NCBI RefSeq assembly: GCF_002878395.1
Contig: NC_061111.1
Span: forward strand, 29,809,545-29,873,544
Length of the DNA stretch: 64,000 nucleotides
Source of the DNA: Capsicum annuum
Taxonomy: Eukaryota; Streptophyta; Magnoliopsida; Solanales; Solanaceae
Direction: 5' to 3'
Below the pieces are notes generated by a model that saw only the letters and a list, made by a program, of their open reading frames with translations, was not told where the DNA came from and did no database searches. The stretch's first letter is position 1. Each line of letters begins with the position of its first letter. Shown piece by piece: positions 1 through 11,819 of the stretch. A program made the translations under genes and the position numbers.

Positions 1-1010
1 ACTTATGAAAACACACCCTCTTTACCAATCTTTTACACATGGTGGTCATTCAATTTATTCAACACATGCATAATGGTTAAAGAGACATTTAAAACTCAAG
101 AATTTATCATCATTCATAAGCCTACACTCGACATTGGTTATACATAAATCTCATGATCAAAAAGAGTGCTCTTAATTCATGCTCTCAAAAATAATTCACA
201 ATTTATATCATGCAAAGTCCGTAAATTTCACCATGGGGAGTGAAATTTCACAAGTTACATTCATAAATCATCTTTTGAATTTAAATCACATATGCACGAG
301 GTAATAAATCAAATTTATGGAAAAACATCATAAAAATTACATAATTTTAACGAATTGATTTCACAATGCATGCTCTTAAAATAATTCACCAAACCCCTTT
401 TCATATACATACATACATATAAATTTTAAGCTAGTTAAAATCATAAAACCAATACCAATGAGATTTAGGATAGCCTCACATGCCTTAGTGATGAAGAAGT
501 CGTGAAGAAACTAACCCGTTTAGCTTGAATTCTCTAAGTTATTTTTCTCCTCTTGTGCTTAATGAAGATGAACTAGGGATTTAATAGTGTTAATATGTAT
601 TTTGGGACCTTAATTTCGTGTAAAGATGTTTAGGGATAATTATGGAATGTAAAAAATACTTTGTTTCCATTAAAATAACTCAAAAATGGAGACCCTATGC
701 CGCAAAACATTGACCATGTGGTGCCTAGCCCATGGCCTCGACATCAAATGGGTGGCACCTAGCCCATGGCATAGCCATAACACAGTCGGAACCTTGCCCA
801 TCTCCTAGCACAAGGTAAACGATGCCTAGGCCATCGCCTATCCTTTCCAGTGGCGGTAGGCAATGGTAATGTGATGTCTAGACATTCCCTAGGCTCTACT
901 TTGCGATGCCTACTTTGTTTTGAGGTCCTAAAACACCCCAACACCTCCCAAAACATCAACACATGATCTACCATCTCTACGAGGGTCCTTAAGGTCATTT
1001 TTGATGTATT
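1..1010 (-). repeat. LTR fragment, same family as the LTR of element D
   Basis: Positions 1-1,010 align by eye with about 49,005-49,860, the LTR of element D. Shared landmarks include the stretch around 50-190 against 49,060-49,200, and a GC-rich patch at 690-860 against 49,700-49,830. The copy reads in minus orientation and runs off the left edge of the window. It contains no coding sequence; the short open frames over the GC-rich patch are incidental. Confidence 0.75.
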
Positions 1011-1830
1011 AAAACAATGCTATAACTATGGGGTATTGCAACTTAGTTTCTTTCCAAGAATTCAATGAGGAATCCTAATCTGAGGAAGAATCTCCAAGAA
1101 TTAAGTTCTTGGTATCTTGGATGGAATTTCTTGAAAATCCTAGGTTATGGTGTTGGATTTCATTAAAAATCCTAAAAAAGAATGATTAAGAAACTATAAA
1201 TTACTTAGAATTGTATGGGAGTAACTTACCTTATGTTTGGAGGATGCGGAGAGGAGAAAATACCAACTTGGGGCTCATAGAAAATAGAAAGAGTGTGGAA
1301 AAAGTCGAAAAAATGACCTTTTAACGAGTCCCATCAGCCATTTTGATAATTTAGAGTTGTCATCACCATAGACTTATATTACCAAAAGGAATGGTTTCTG
1401 AAGTCTTTTGGGACATTTTGGCGATCCAAATTTGCACATTGCTAATCCGTTTAGCAATTATTCGATTTATATAACTCAGACACATTTTTGTAAAGCGGTC
1501 ATAACTTTCTTCGCCGGTGTTGGATTAACAAACAGTCAATTGTGTTGAAAGAAGACTCAAGGACGTTTGATTTGGTGTGTCTTAAGATACATAATTCCTT
1601 ATATTATATTATTTATGCTTGTTAGAAGTGTTTCCTAGTAAAATCTTATGCTAAAACTCAATCGGTAAAGAAACATTCAAATTAACTTTGAACTAAGAGT
1701 TCCTTATGACCTTAATTCATATCCAAAGCCCTTTCCACACTAAGATATTGGTCCTAAAAACTATGTACCACTAGAAATAATTGGAATGAGTTCTATAAGT
1801 ATTTAAAAAATGGTTTGGATCTTACCTTAG
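1011..1830 (-). repeat. Second minus-strand LTR fragment
   Basis: The sequence resembles the promoter-proximal half of D-like LTRs. A splice-donor-like ACTTACCTTATG lies near 1,227, and the block at 1,490-1,620 contains the 'cataact...' module seen in other LTRs here. Positions 1,655-1,790 resemble 50,020-50,110. No clear TGTAACA terminus was found, so the right boundary is approximate. No gene is visible. Confidence 0.45.
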
Positions 1831-2543
1831 AATTTTCAAGGTATTATATTTCCTAAAAATTGGAAGTTCAGAAATTTGGTAAAGAGTAATGAAAATCCTT
1901 CTACAAAATTTCAATAAGTTAGATGCACTTAATTTGGGGAAGAGTATGAAACCTGTGTAGGATTTATTGAGATTCCTTTGGAGATACAAAGAATGTTCTC
2001 TCAACATATTTTGTCTAATCTATCCTCACACTCTCTCCCCATACCATTATTTTGTCTCTATTATATAAAAAAATGGAAATTTGTATGTAGTTGAAAACAT
2101 TGAACTATTAGTCATATAAGGCTATGCACACTTTTCTATATGTATTCATTTATATTTGGATATTGCCTTTATATAGAAATTTTGGTGAGAATGTTGAATA
2201 CTATGAGTGTCAGACAAGTGCATTTACTTAGTATTTTAACTATCAGAAGTTCCTGAAAATTCATCTGTACTCAACCATGATGAGTGCTAGAAGATCTGGT
2301 GTAGATACAATTAGCAATTGGCCCTGTAATATTTGGATGGAATTCATTACTCTTTATAGAAGGATTTTCATTACTCCACCAAATTTCAAAGCATTCAATT
2401 TTGAGGAAAACCATCCAAAAAATATAATATTTTCCTTTAGTTGAGATCAAACAAAGCAGACAAGAAAATTAAAAAGGGAAAGAAGAATCTCGGATAAAAA
2501 ATATTGCCATTGCTATAAAAGTTGATTAATGTCAATGGAGGGT
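1831..2543. other. AT-rich spacer without a recognisable gene
   Basis: No open frame resembles a known protein. The only structure noted is a 20-bp perfect inverted repeat, with arms 1,884-1,903 and 2,357-2,376 about 450 bp apart. A 61-codon minus-strand frame over 1,822-2,007 has no recognisable motif and is left uncalled. Confidence 0.5.
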
Positions 2544-2841
2544 TGTTGGAGAGAAAAATAGATCTTTAACAAAGAAAAGAAAGAGAAGAAAGCATTGTAA
2601 AGTTTCATTGATCACGACCACATTTATACATAAAATCATAACTGAAAAATCTCAATAAAAGGAGTACACTAAGCTATCATTATCTCTAACAATTATGGCC
2701 TAATTATCAGCAAATGTAATAATCCGATTCTGCTAGATTGCCGCCTTATTTAGCTAAATTTAAATCCTACTTTAAATCTGTATTTTGAATTACAATAGCA
2801 AATACAACTAATGTCCAACTTTTGAGGCACTAGTCTTAACA
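2544..2841 (-). repeat. Copia 3' LTR
   Basis: This is the partner of the LTR at 5,430-5,723, with the same termini. The minus-strand sequence just before it, agtcaaggag, is purine-rich and fits a polypurine tract. The two LTRs differ by scattered substitutions and small indels. Confidence 0.85.
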
Positions 2842-3089
2842 CTCCTTGACTCAAGAGTAGCAACACCAAGTCTTTCTCTAAGAAACTCGAATCTTGCTCT
2901 AGGAAGAGACTTAGTAAAAATATCTTCATTATAGAAATTAGTTCCATAGTGCACCATGTTTATGTGTCCATTCTTTTGCACGTCCCTCTAGAAATAATGC
3001 TTGATATTGAAATATTTTGTCTTTCCGTGAGAGACATGATTATTTGCAATTTGTAATTAAGCTTCATTATCCAGAAGGATTTCAGTACT

Positions 3090-4033
3090 CTTCTTTTATT
3101 CCATATACAAATTCGCCAGCAACTTCCAAAACCAAAGGGCTTGATTTATAGCTAAAGTAGCAGAAATGGATTCAGCTTCAACTGTAGATTGAGCACTACA
3201 TCTTTCTTTTTTTGAACACCAAAAGAATATTCCAAAACAAAAACTAAAATAGTAACCTGAGATGCATAAGAAAAATAAAGACAACCAAATATTTTTGGAT
3301 TTGTTAGCAAAGGTTTGTAACCAAACCAAGCCTAAAATGGTGTCTTATTTTGTAGAGCCTTAGTTGGAAATCTGTTTAGTAGAAATACTATAGTATTGAC
3401 AGCTTCAGCATAAAAATTTTTTGGCAGCCCTTTCTCATGGATAAAACATCTTGTCATTTCCATTAATGTCCTATTTTTCCTTTTCAGTACTCTGCTTTGT
3501 TGAGGAGTATAGGGTGACATTAGTTGATGCTCGATTCCTACTTCATTACAAAAGATGTTGAACATTTCTAAAGTATATTCGATTCTATTATCTATTCTTA
3601 TCACTTGAATGCTGTAACCACTCTAATTTTTCACAAAAGCCTTAAATTACTTGAATACACCAGCGACCTCAGATGTAAAATTCAAAAAATAAATCCAACA
3701 ATATCTAAAAAAATCATCGATGAAGGAAATATAATACTTACTACTCCTTAAAGAATGTGCTTTCTGAGGTCCTCCTACATCCGTGTGAACAAATTGCAGC
3801 TTATTCTTCGCCCTCCTTGATGAATTCTAAAAAGAAAGCCTTGTTTTCTTCCCATACCAACAAGCTTCACAAGCAGACAGATTTTTCTCAAGGCTCGGGA
3901 GAACTTCTGTGAGTTGATTTTCTTTCTTGAAGAGTATGGAATCATGATAATAATGTCTAAGTCTTTTGTGGCATAACACGAAATCATTTTCCAACCTGAC
4001 AACTGTTGCTTGCTCCTCGTCCAATAGATTCAA
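3090..4033 (-). pseudogene. Copia integrase fused by deletion to RNase H; reverse transcriptase missing
   Basis: At 3,827-4,033 is the zinc-binding region that opens copia integrase (CEACWYGKKTRLSF). At 3,332-3,604 is the integrase core end: MIRIDNRIEYTLEMFN, then TPQQSRVLKRKNRTLMEM and NRFPTKALQNKTPF. Within a few dozen codons (about 3,250-3,330) the sequence passes to RNase H: FFWCSKKE, then AQSTVEAESISA and NQALWFWKLL. In intact copia elements the whole reverse transcriptase lies between these parts, so an internal deletion is inferred. The deletion may have arisen through recombination or template switching. The remnant could not drive its own copying. Confidence 0.85.
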
Positions 4034-4137
4034 GGAAAAAAATCTTTCCTCTCATTTTGACCTTGAACATCTCCTTATTGTCAGATTCCTTAATGACACA
4101 TGTTTTTTTATTCAAACAACACTTTGAAACCATTTTA

Positions 4138-5308
4138 AAGTAGTTGCCCAACACTTAAGAGGTTTTGATCAAGACCTAGAACAAAGAAAACATTAGTTAT
4201 AAGTTTAAAAATTTTATGGATTTGAATTGCAATTGTTCCTTTGCCTTTTATGCCAAGATATTCTCCATTTCCAATTTTGACTTTGGAAATAACAGATCTA
4301 TCTAGCTCTTTAAAGAGCTCTTGATCACTGGTCATATGACTTGTGCATCCGCTATCAATAAACCAATTTTCAAAAGTATTTTTGCTAGCAAAACAAGTTG
4401 CTACAAATAATTGCTCTTTTTCATATTGATTTACAACTACCTTGGCTTCTTCTTGTTGCATTTGTGACTTGCATACCCTCTCCACATGGCCATTTGACCA
4501 TATTGTTGCACTTGACATCTAGTTTTCACCAATATTTCTGTTGAGAGTGATTTTTCTTTTTCCAATAAGGGCAGGGTGGATTACTTCCCCTGATTGTTGT
4601 AATTATTGCCTTGCCTTTGCTTCTGGTTCTTTTTCTTTCCATCGTATGAATCGTTCTATGATTTAGCTTGAAAATCACCTTCAACAGAACCTTGTTTCCC
4701 CATTATTTTTCTTTGTTCCAATTCCAGCATAGCTTTAACAAGTTATACCAAGGTAATACTTGACACATCCTTAGAATTCTCTAAAGAAGAGATTGTGGCT
4801 TCATATTTCTCAGAAAGTGTGACACAAATTTTTTGAACAATTCTTTTACCAGAAAAATCCTTACTAGACAATCTCACCTTGTTGGCTAAGTCAAGTAGCC
4901 GATCTACATAATATTTTATAGTTTCTTATCCTTTCATTCTCTTTATTTCAAATTCCCAAATAAGATTCATCACTTACATATTCAGCACTCTTTCATTTCC
5001 TTCGTATTTCGTTTTAAGATATTTTGAAATTTCTGCAGTGGACTTCATTTGCATAATTCAACTAAGAATTACAGGGGATACTGCAGAGAAAACATATGAT
5101 TTAGCTTTGATTTTTCTTGTCTTTTTCTCCGGTGATGTTTCATCTTATTTACGGTTGGCTTAGCTCAAAGAGGAGTTACTTCATATTCCTCTTCTACTTT
5201 TTCCCAATGATCTAGTGATTCAAGATGAACCATCATTCTAATTGCCCAAGCTCGATAATTCTCATCACTGAAGACAGGTGGAGTTAGAAAGCTTGTTTTA
5301 GAATTCAT
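4138..5308 (-). pseudogene. Copia gag and aspartic protease remnant
   Basis: The minus-strand ATG at 5,308 opens a typical copia gag: MNSKTSFLTPPVFSDENY, then WAIRMMVHLESLDHWEKVEE. Stops and frameshifts follow. Near 4,500-4,600 are two degenerate CCHC-type zinc knuckles, the second reading HVERVC. A 127-codon open stretch at 4,135-4,518 carries the protease: WFIDSGCTSHMT has the catalytic DSG, followed by KIGNGEYLGIKGKGTI and LDQNLLSVGQL, which lead into the pre-integrase region. Gag would package element RNA and protease would process the polyprotein. The chain is too broken to be made as one product. Identification as copia gag-protease rests on the family motifs. Confidence 0.85.
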
Positions 5309-5405
5309 TTTCTATAAACTATTTAAGATAACAGTTTAAAATATAGTTATATCGAGAGAACTTGTGTTTTTTTTATTCACTCTCTTCTGATATGTCCCTC
5401 AAGAT

Positions 5406-5423
5406 GGCAATGCTCTGATAACA
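5406..5423 (-). other. Copia primer-binding site, tRNA-iMet type
   Basis: The minus strand reads TGTTATCAGAGCATTGCC, one change from the usual TGGTATCAGAGC core. It lies six bases inside the 5' LTR, where minus-strand DNA synthesis would be primed. Confidence 0.7.
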
Positions 5424-5429
5424 ATCTAC

Positions 5430-5723
5430 TGTAGAGAAAAACAGACCTTTAGCAAAAAGAAAGAGCAGAAAGCATTGTAAAGTTTTATTGATCACTGTCA
5501 CATTTATACATAAAATCATAACTGAAAAAGCTAAATAAAAAGGAGTAAAATAAGCTATCATTATCTCTAACAATTATGACCTAAAGTTTAGCAAATGTAA
5601 TAAATCCGATTCTGCAAGATTGCAGCCTTGTTTAGATAAATTTAAATCATACTTTAAAGCTATATTTTGAATTACAATAGCAAATATAGCTAATGTCCAG
5701 CTTTTGAGGCACTAGTCTTAACA
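5430..5723 (-). repeat. Copia 5' LTR
   Basis: On the plus strand this LTR runs from TGTAGAG to GTCTTAACA. On the minus strand it therefore begins TGTTAAGAC and ends in CA. It matches 2,544-2,841 almost base for base, for example through the shared stretch that ends in ttgaggcactagtcttaaca. It is adjacent to the primer site at 5,406-5,423. Confidence 0.85.
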
Positions 5724-5746
5724 GCTGCCTACCTAGAAATTTTAAA

Positions 5747-6954
5747 CTAAATATCCAATTCTTGGTATATAATTTCTACATTGGGTAATGCTCGAGGGAA
5801 TTAATTTATCTCCATCTTTTTCATTCCCCTATGACTGAATTTTTGACTAGTGAAAACACATATTTTCTCCAGTGCAGTTCCAGATGACAATACATGCTTC
5901 AAAAATTCTATTTCAGCTTCATTAACCCACATGAGTTTCATATCCACGCTTTTGAGCTGCTTCGGTGCAATATATGTCATTGTAATTACTTGGGATTGCA
6001 CGCGCCTCAACAGTGCAATACTTGAGAAAGGAAAGTGAAGATTAATTATAAGAATTAGAAACAACATATTTACAACCAAAATACAAAAATGAGACATACT
6101 ATAATTAGGAGCCTTTCTAAGTTGGGCGGTGGTTGATCAAGTAAAAAGTATACGCGATCCACTCAACGTTATCACAGATCAAACTCTTGAACTTCAAAAT
6201 TCTGATGTTGTGCAGTGTTAACTGAGGCTCTAGTATTGTAAAGGTTAAAATAATTAGCTAAACTTTCAAGGAAATGCACAATACAAAATTCTCAAGCAGA
6301 GGGGTTCTTCTAAAGCAAAGCACATTATTTGTTCGGCTAAATTCAAAGAATTTGAGACTAGGGGCCTCATAATGAAGCTATGAAACTGAGTGAAACAAAT
6401 CATCCTCACATGATCAAGTAATGACTACCTAAAAGGATGGTTTGAAATGACGTGGGGTCGAAGGTCACAATCAAAAAGTTAAGGGAAACAATCTTACTAT
6501 AGCCTTTAAAGTATACAACTTAAAAGATCTAGGTTCTTTAGGTCCTGAAATTTGAATAGGTGAGAAGGGACGGGAAACTCAATGCATTTATGAAATCCAA
6601 GTGATAATTCCTAGGCATTTTTATTCGACAGAAATAGGATGCAACTATCAATATCATAAAAAACTTTGAGTTATGGACCAGAAGGCTAAATTTACGTAGT
6701 TCTCCTTGATGGATCCAACGGAATCTAGAAATAATTGTTTTAGAAGGAGTCTTTTTTAGACGTTACCATCAAACACTAGTTCACAATGTACTACCCACTT
6801 GTACCTCCATATTCTTGACAAAACTCTTCTCCTTACGACATCTTGCAAAGGCATGCATTCTCGTATCTTCCCAAGAACATGACGAGGAAAATTGTAAATC
6901 TTATATGCAGTAGAGCTCTCTCTACTCCTCTAATTGGTGGACATAATGGAAACT
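5747..6954 (-). pseudogene. F-box/LRR/FBD-type protein pseudogene
   Basis: The minus-strand ATG at 6,944 begins MSTN and meets a stop at codon 5. The same frame continues as an F-box: FPRHVLGKIRECMPLQDVV, then LSRIWRYKWVVHCELVFDG, ending near 6,765. Leucine-rich-repeat-like fragments follow, such as FPVPSHLFKFQDLKNLDLL. The last exon, about 5,747-6,010, carries the FBD end: KSVDMKLMWVNEAEIEFLKH, then VLSSGTALEKICVFTSQ and FPRALPNVEIIYQELDI before a TAG. A GTATGT donor near 6,108 and an AG acceptor near 6,010 fit an intron; ttgcag at 6,955-6,960 fits an acceptor before the first coding exon. F-box proteins recruit substrates to SCF ubiquitin ligases. Several in-frame stops, including one inside the FBD, mark it as dead. 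Confidence 0.8.
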
Positions 6955-7737
6955 CTGCAAATTGAGAATCGGGTGGTTAACACATTATCATTTGCAGCTT
7001 TTAATTATTTCTATATATGTGAATTTCCAAAAAAGATAAAATTAATGATATATGGCATGAAAAGATATGGAAGTACAGAAGGTTTATAAAGAATACGATT
7101 TAGAGACAGAGAAAGGATGAGGATATCAATTGGGAGCTGTAAATTTAATTATTTTTTCAGTTTGAATCGTTAAAGAATATAATTTTCTTAAGGTTAACAG
7201 GTACTTTTACCTTTTTGAGATCATGATTGTGGATGTACATACTATAACATTCTAAAGGTAAACAATACATTTTCTTGGCGAAAGGGGATTATTCAGTGTA
7301 ACCCCTTCAGTAAATGAAACTCCACCACTGAAAGATAGGATGACAGAAATCTTAGTCATGATCCCTCTCTATTTACATCACAGATAACTTTACATTGTCC
7401 ATTAACTACATTATCCATAGTCACGAGTCTTCCTCGTTAATAACTAACTTCAGTAAAATATAGTCTGTCTCACCGGAGTAGTTTTAGCAGATAACACATT
7501 CGAGATAAAAAAGGTTACAAAAATCTTCATTAGAGCAGCAATTAGGTCATGCTTCTATCTTTGGAACGTCAGGCAGCTATTTCCATTTCTAGAAAACATA
7601 TTGTAGAAGTTATTCTTACCAGATGAAACATCTCCTCATGCAATATTTATTAAAAAAATCCACTCCTATTTCCATTTGAATTATGTAGAAACTATGAGTA
7701 AACAAAGATAGGCTCCAAAAAATCAAGGAAGTTATCA
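6955..7737. other. Non-coding spacer, possibly upstream intron or UTR of the F-box pseudogene
   Basis: This stretch is AT-rich. No frame resembles a protein and no repeat structure was recognised. The acceptor-like ttgcag at its left edge on the minus strand suggests a 5' UTR intron of the F-box gene, which is inference. Confidence 0.4.
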
Positions 7738-7909
7738 CTAGGGCTTCGGTCCAGTGGTAAGTGCATGGCCCATGATGTAGATGATGGGAGCAGGGTGGAC
7801 TTTCAGAGTCATATATAGGTAGTTCTGACAAAAGATTACCTATATATTTATAATCTCTTGTCGAAAGAAGAGGTTAGTTCATCGGTAATGGAGTATGCAA
7901 GGGGACAAA
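7738..7909 (+). repeat. Possible tRNA-derived SINE remnant
   Basis: The sequence ggcttcggtccagtggtaag near 7,742 resembles the A box of tRNA-derived plant SINEs, and is followed by gtgcatggcccatgatgtag. The expected B box (GGTTCGA-like) is not clearly present. No poly(A) or T tail and no target duplication was seen. This is a weak call. Confidence 0.3.
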
Positions 7910-9880
7910 TGTAACACCCCACATTTTTGGGCTAGAACATGAATCGTCCTTCCTATGTATGTAGACCCGAACCCAATAATTTCTATTTAGATATAAGTGT
8001 GAATAACAATTCTTTAGTGTGGGAACATCTTTTGAGATGAATCTAAGTCATAAAAATCTCCTAGAGAAAAGTTAAGTTGAGCACTTTCCTACCGTTTGAG
8101 TTTTAGTTGATGCTTTTACATGGGTAAACTTCCAGTAACCATTATTCCTAGACTATAGCAAGTTATGTGGCCTACTATATATAAAATTAAATTACTTTGA
8201 TTCCTCTTTCCCATGAAACTAACCGCTTATCAATCAGAGTTCAGAGTAAAAAGTTATAGGCATTTTAGTTAGGCATTGTCCAGGATGCGCGATGGGACGT
8301 GCAGGGTAACGCTCTTGAAGAACTATTGGGGTAACGGCCTCAGGGGCACAGCTGGAACCATGTGATTGGTCCTGTAGCGTGACCCTCATTTTTCATACAT
8401 TAAAATACGTTTTCCCTTAATAAATCAAGGGCAAAATGATCCGTTCACCCCATAACTCCCCCAAACCATTTTTATAACCCTAAAGTCTTCCTAAACTAGT
8501 AGAAGTCACCCAAAATCCTCATTCTCTTCCTCCAAAGAACATCAATGGGAATTTCCCAATTCCACAAGGTTATTCTTCGATTTTCTCCATAAAAAATTAT
8601 GTAAAACTGTCTTAACACTCAAGGGCGTAAGTATTATTTTTCTATGTATTTCAAATGTATTTATGTATATATGTATGTATGTATATATCTATATCTATAT
8701 ATATGTTTATGAATCTTGGGAATTGATTTAAGAGCATGGTTTATGAAAACTTCCTTTTTATGGCTATGGACTTTTAAGTTGATTGAAAAGCATGAATTAT
8801 AAACCCCTCTTAATGATGAAATTATGTATTAACTATGGGGTTTTCAATAAACATAAAATTGTATTGATGTGCATGTGTTATGAATTACGAAATGTATTTG
8901 AGAGTATGAACTATAAATTCCCATTTTCAATCATGAGATTTATTTGTTGACTAGTGTTGGGGTTGCTTTATGAATGATGAGAAGATTATGTTTTAAATGT
9001 CTCCTTATCAATTATGCGTTGTTATTTTACTTGTTTTAAAAGAGGTGTTTTCTATTTTAAATACTCTTGTTTTCTAATGGAGAATTTGCATGTTATTGTT
9101 GAAAAAAAATTAGCCACCTTATGTTGAAGCCTTGAAAAAAAGGATGTTTTTGCATAAAACTTTATATGCTATTTGAAATAAGAACTCTCAACTGATGTTT
9201 AACTCTTTTGGTGGTCAAATAATATGATTTTAAATAAAAAGAATATGACCTGATATAACATATGACTTATACGACTTACAAGTTTTTGTATGATAATATC
9301 GAATCAGACAAATGATATGACAGACTCATACTAGACCAGACTACATACTTTTCATATTTCAGACCATGTTTTGATAAATTATGCATGTTTTAGGAGGTTA
9401 AATATGGGCTTAAAGAGAGTTAGGTGGCTAACCGAGAAGACACGAGTTTAGATAACTCATAGCCTGAATCATGTTTTGCCGATGCGGGACTGATCTTGTC
9501 TTGGAATATGGATGATCATTGTATACTTGCTATACGCAATTGTATACTAGACTAGACACTCTAATCTTGGTGAAAAACTCAGATTTTAGACTTGATCGAT
9601 GAGTCAATACCAGATCCAGCATAGCCCATGGAGTATTTTCAAACCATGTTGGGTATGCCATCTAGTTCAGAACTAAAGCAAAGAGTTGACTTAACATTTT
9701 ACAAGGTTGATTGATGCTTTTAAGTATGCCCGTCTGTTTTGATTTCTATTATGCTAAATTATTTTCGTAATGCTCTCGATTATTGTATATGAAATAATGT
9801 TGTTTTTGGATTGTTCTACATATCAATACATTCCAAGTATTGACCGTCCTCTGGCATTAGACAATCCAAGTTTCCTATGG
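7910..9880 (+). repeat. LTR of the TGTAACACCCC type, 3' end missing
   Basis: It opens TGTAACACCCCACATTTTTG at 7,910, preceded by a purine-rich run (aaggggacaaa). It shares the block around 8,150-8,200 (gtggcctactatatataaaa) with other LTRs here. Its distal half (about 8,540-9,720) resembles 51,350-52,420. The usual end leading into a primer site is absent, and around 9,880 it gives way to unrelated sequence. It is either a truncated solo LTR or the start of an element lost to rearrangement. Confidence 0.65.
8658..8706. repeat. AT-rich microsatellite (TATG/TATC type)
   Basis: A run of imperfect tatg, tata and tatc units lies inside the LTR that starts at 7,910. D-like LTRs have an equivalent but shorter run near 404-424 and 49,405-49,430, so the tract is an ancestral LTR property. 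Confidence 0.7.
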
Positions 9881-11819
9881 ACCTTTTGATGGGATATTTA
9901 TGATGCTCGAGGTGCTTGATGACTCCTTCATGTTATTAAAATATGCCACATGAATGAAGATTACCATTAAGGAGGGTCAAAGGACCTTGATGAGGTCAAA
10001 GGAGTGCAAAGCAGGGCTCAAAATCCCCTTGGAAGGGATATGCTCCCAATGGACTTTGGATTCACCTTTGATCTACTGTAGCATTTCAAGAGTGTGTCAA
10101 GACAGCCCCTAGTGGCCCTTTTCTTGCCATTGGATCACTTTTGGGCCCTAAACATGTAATAATTAGCCTAAATTATAAATTTTTAGGAGCTAGCTTATTT
10201 CCTTAGTTTTTGGATATTGATTGTTATGAAACTTATTTAAAGAGTATTTTGAGTGCTTAGAAAAGCCAATGTTGATATTTGTTTAGAAACAATGGTTTTA
10301 AAGGGGTTTCGATTTTCTTGTGATCAATGTAAGAGTTAGGTGCTTGTTTGTAATTAACAATAGAGGACTTAGGATTTTAAATACTCTTTGGTTGCCTTTT
10401 TATTATCTTTTTTGTGTCTATTTTGCTATCATTCTCATTCTATTCCCTTATATTTTATTATTCACTTTTAGATTCTTGTTCTCGTATATTTTCTTGTATC
10501 ATTTGATATTAGAGACGATCTTGATTTCATTGATCTTGATTTCATTCTTACAAAGTAAATCTTAGGCTGTTCGTGTTAGAAATTGAAAGATCACAAAAAT
10601 AGTTACTATTCACATTTTTATTTTTAGGTTAAATTTTGGGGTTTTGATTTTTGTGTATTCTTGTATTTCTAGTGTTATATTTGTATTCCCTAACACTATG
10701 TACAATATATCAAATTAAAGCTAAATCATAGTGAAATTAAGCCTTATACTATCTCTAGAAGCTTGGATTTGAAGAAGTTTAAAGTAGATTAAAGAATTCA
10801 AAGTTGGTTGCAAAATTTGAAGTTTTGGTTGAGGAATTTGAGTAAAATAAGGTTTGTAATGAGTTTATAATGTCGGAGAGTGCATAAGTTCAAAATTTTA
10901 ACTCATTTTGAGATAAGGAGATAAAGTTGGAAAAGTTTGCGTTCTTGGCATTCGTGGAGATTGTTATCTTCATCTTGAAAGTTGATCCAAAATTGGTTGT
11001 TTAAACCAAAAATAAGGAAGAAAAAGAGTGATAAATGTTTTTACTAATTCATCTACAAATATTCAAAGGATATTTAAAATAAATAGGACACAAAGGACCA
11101 TTTGAGGGGCATTTTCGTTCTTGGAACAAGATTTGGGTGACCAACTTGCCCTTGACCTGCACCCAAGGTGCGCTGTAGCTGCTCCCAACTTGCTGTCTCA
11201 CCTCAAGGTAGTGTCTAAGGCCTCTCCTACTTCCAACCTATGCTGGAGGTGCACTGGAACTGCTTCCATAGCTTAAGGCAGTGAGTAGCCTTCCCCACCT
11301 ATGCTGGAAATGCTCTAGAGTTGCGCTGAAGATGTGTGACACCTCTCAAGTGCATATCAAACCTCCCCAATGTCAAATTCAAGTTCCAAATGCATTCCAA
11401 CACTCCTAAACTTCAATTTTCTCAGGTTTGATTCCTTAGTTTCATTCCACGATTCTTAAATTTATTGATTCTTAGACTATCAAACAACTAATAATTTACC
11501 TACTAAGTTGGTTGAATAGTTCTTGAATTTGAATTCTTTCACCGTCCAATTTCTTTCAAGATTTTCTCCTTTTTATATCATTGTTACTTGTTGAATTCAA
11601 CTCTTTTTACATATTTTCTTTGAGTCATCAAAACAAGAATATACTCCAGCCACAAGTAGAGATTGACACCTTATGAACCACCAGAGTATAAAGAACTCTC
11701 AACTTTCGCCAATCCAATTGTGACATCTACAAAGGTGAGATTCTTATGAGTGTTGGTGAGGAGATTTTACCTCTAATCTTGTTTGTTCATTTTATTGGTA
11801 GAAGGATTTATAAGGAAGT
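9881..11819 (+). other. Probable 5' LTR and leader of element A; no gene
   Basis: The sequence changes character near 9,880-9,905, where tgatgctcgaggtgcttgat could be an LTR start. Positions 9,930-10,170 have the purine/pyrimidine-rich look of U3 sequence, and 10,180-10,700 is T-rich. Positions 11,150-11,330 carry a GC-rich patch with repeated ctgctccca- and tatgctgga-type words, perhaps a second LTR fragment. An 81-codon frame at 10,320-10,565 is very hydrophobic only because the DNA is T-rich, and is not called. Neither the LTR end nor the primer site could be fixed. Confidence 0.4.

Larger units (their letters stand above)
2544..5723 (-). mobile_element. Ty1/copia retrotransposon with internal deletion (minus strand)
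   Basis: Two LTRs of about 300 bp (2,544-2,841 and 5,430-5,723) enclose a minus-strand internal region. Read on the minus strand, the order is tRNA-iMet-like primer site, gag with zinc knuckles, aspartic protease, integrase, then RNase H. That is the copia order, with integrase ahead of RNase H. At 3,180 bp it is much shorter than the usual ~5 kb, because nearly all of the reverse transcriptase is missing between the integrase and RNase H parts. Frames are broken by several stops. No matching 5-bp target duplication was found: the flanks read agggt and gctgc. The element ends 24 bp past the stop of an F-box pseudogene. Confidence 0.88.

Noticed and set aside
10320..10565. 81-codon hydrophobic open frame
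   Set aside because: The hydrophobicity follows from T-rich DNA in a likely LTR; no start context, domain or neighbour supports a gene.
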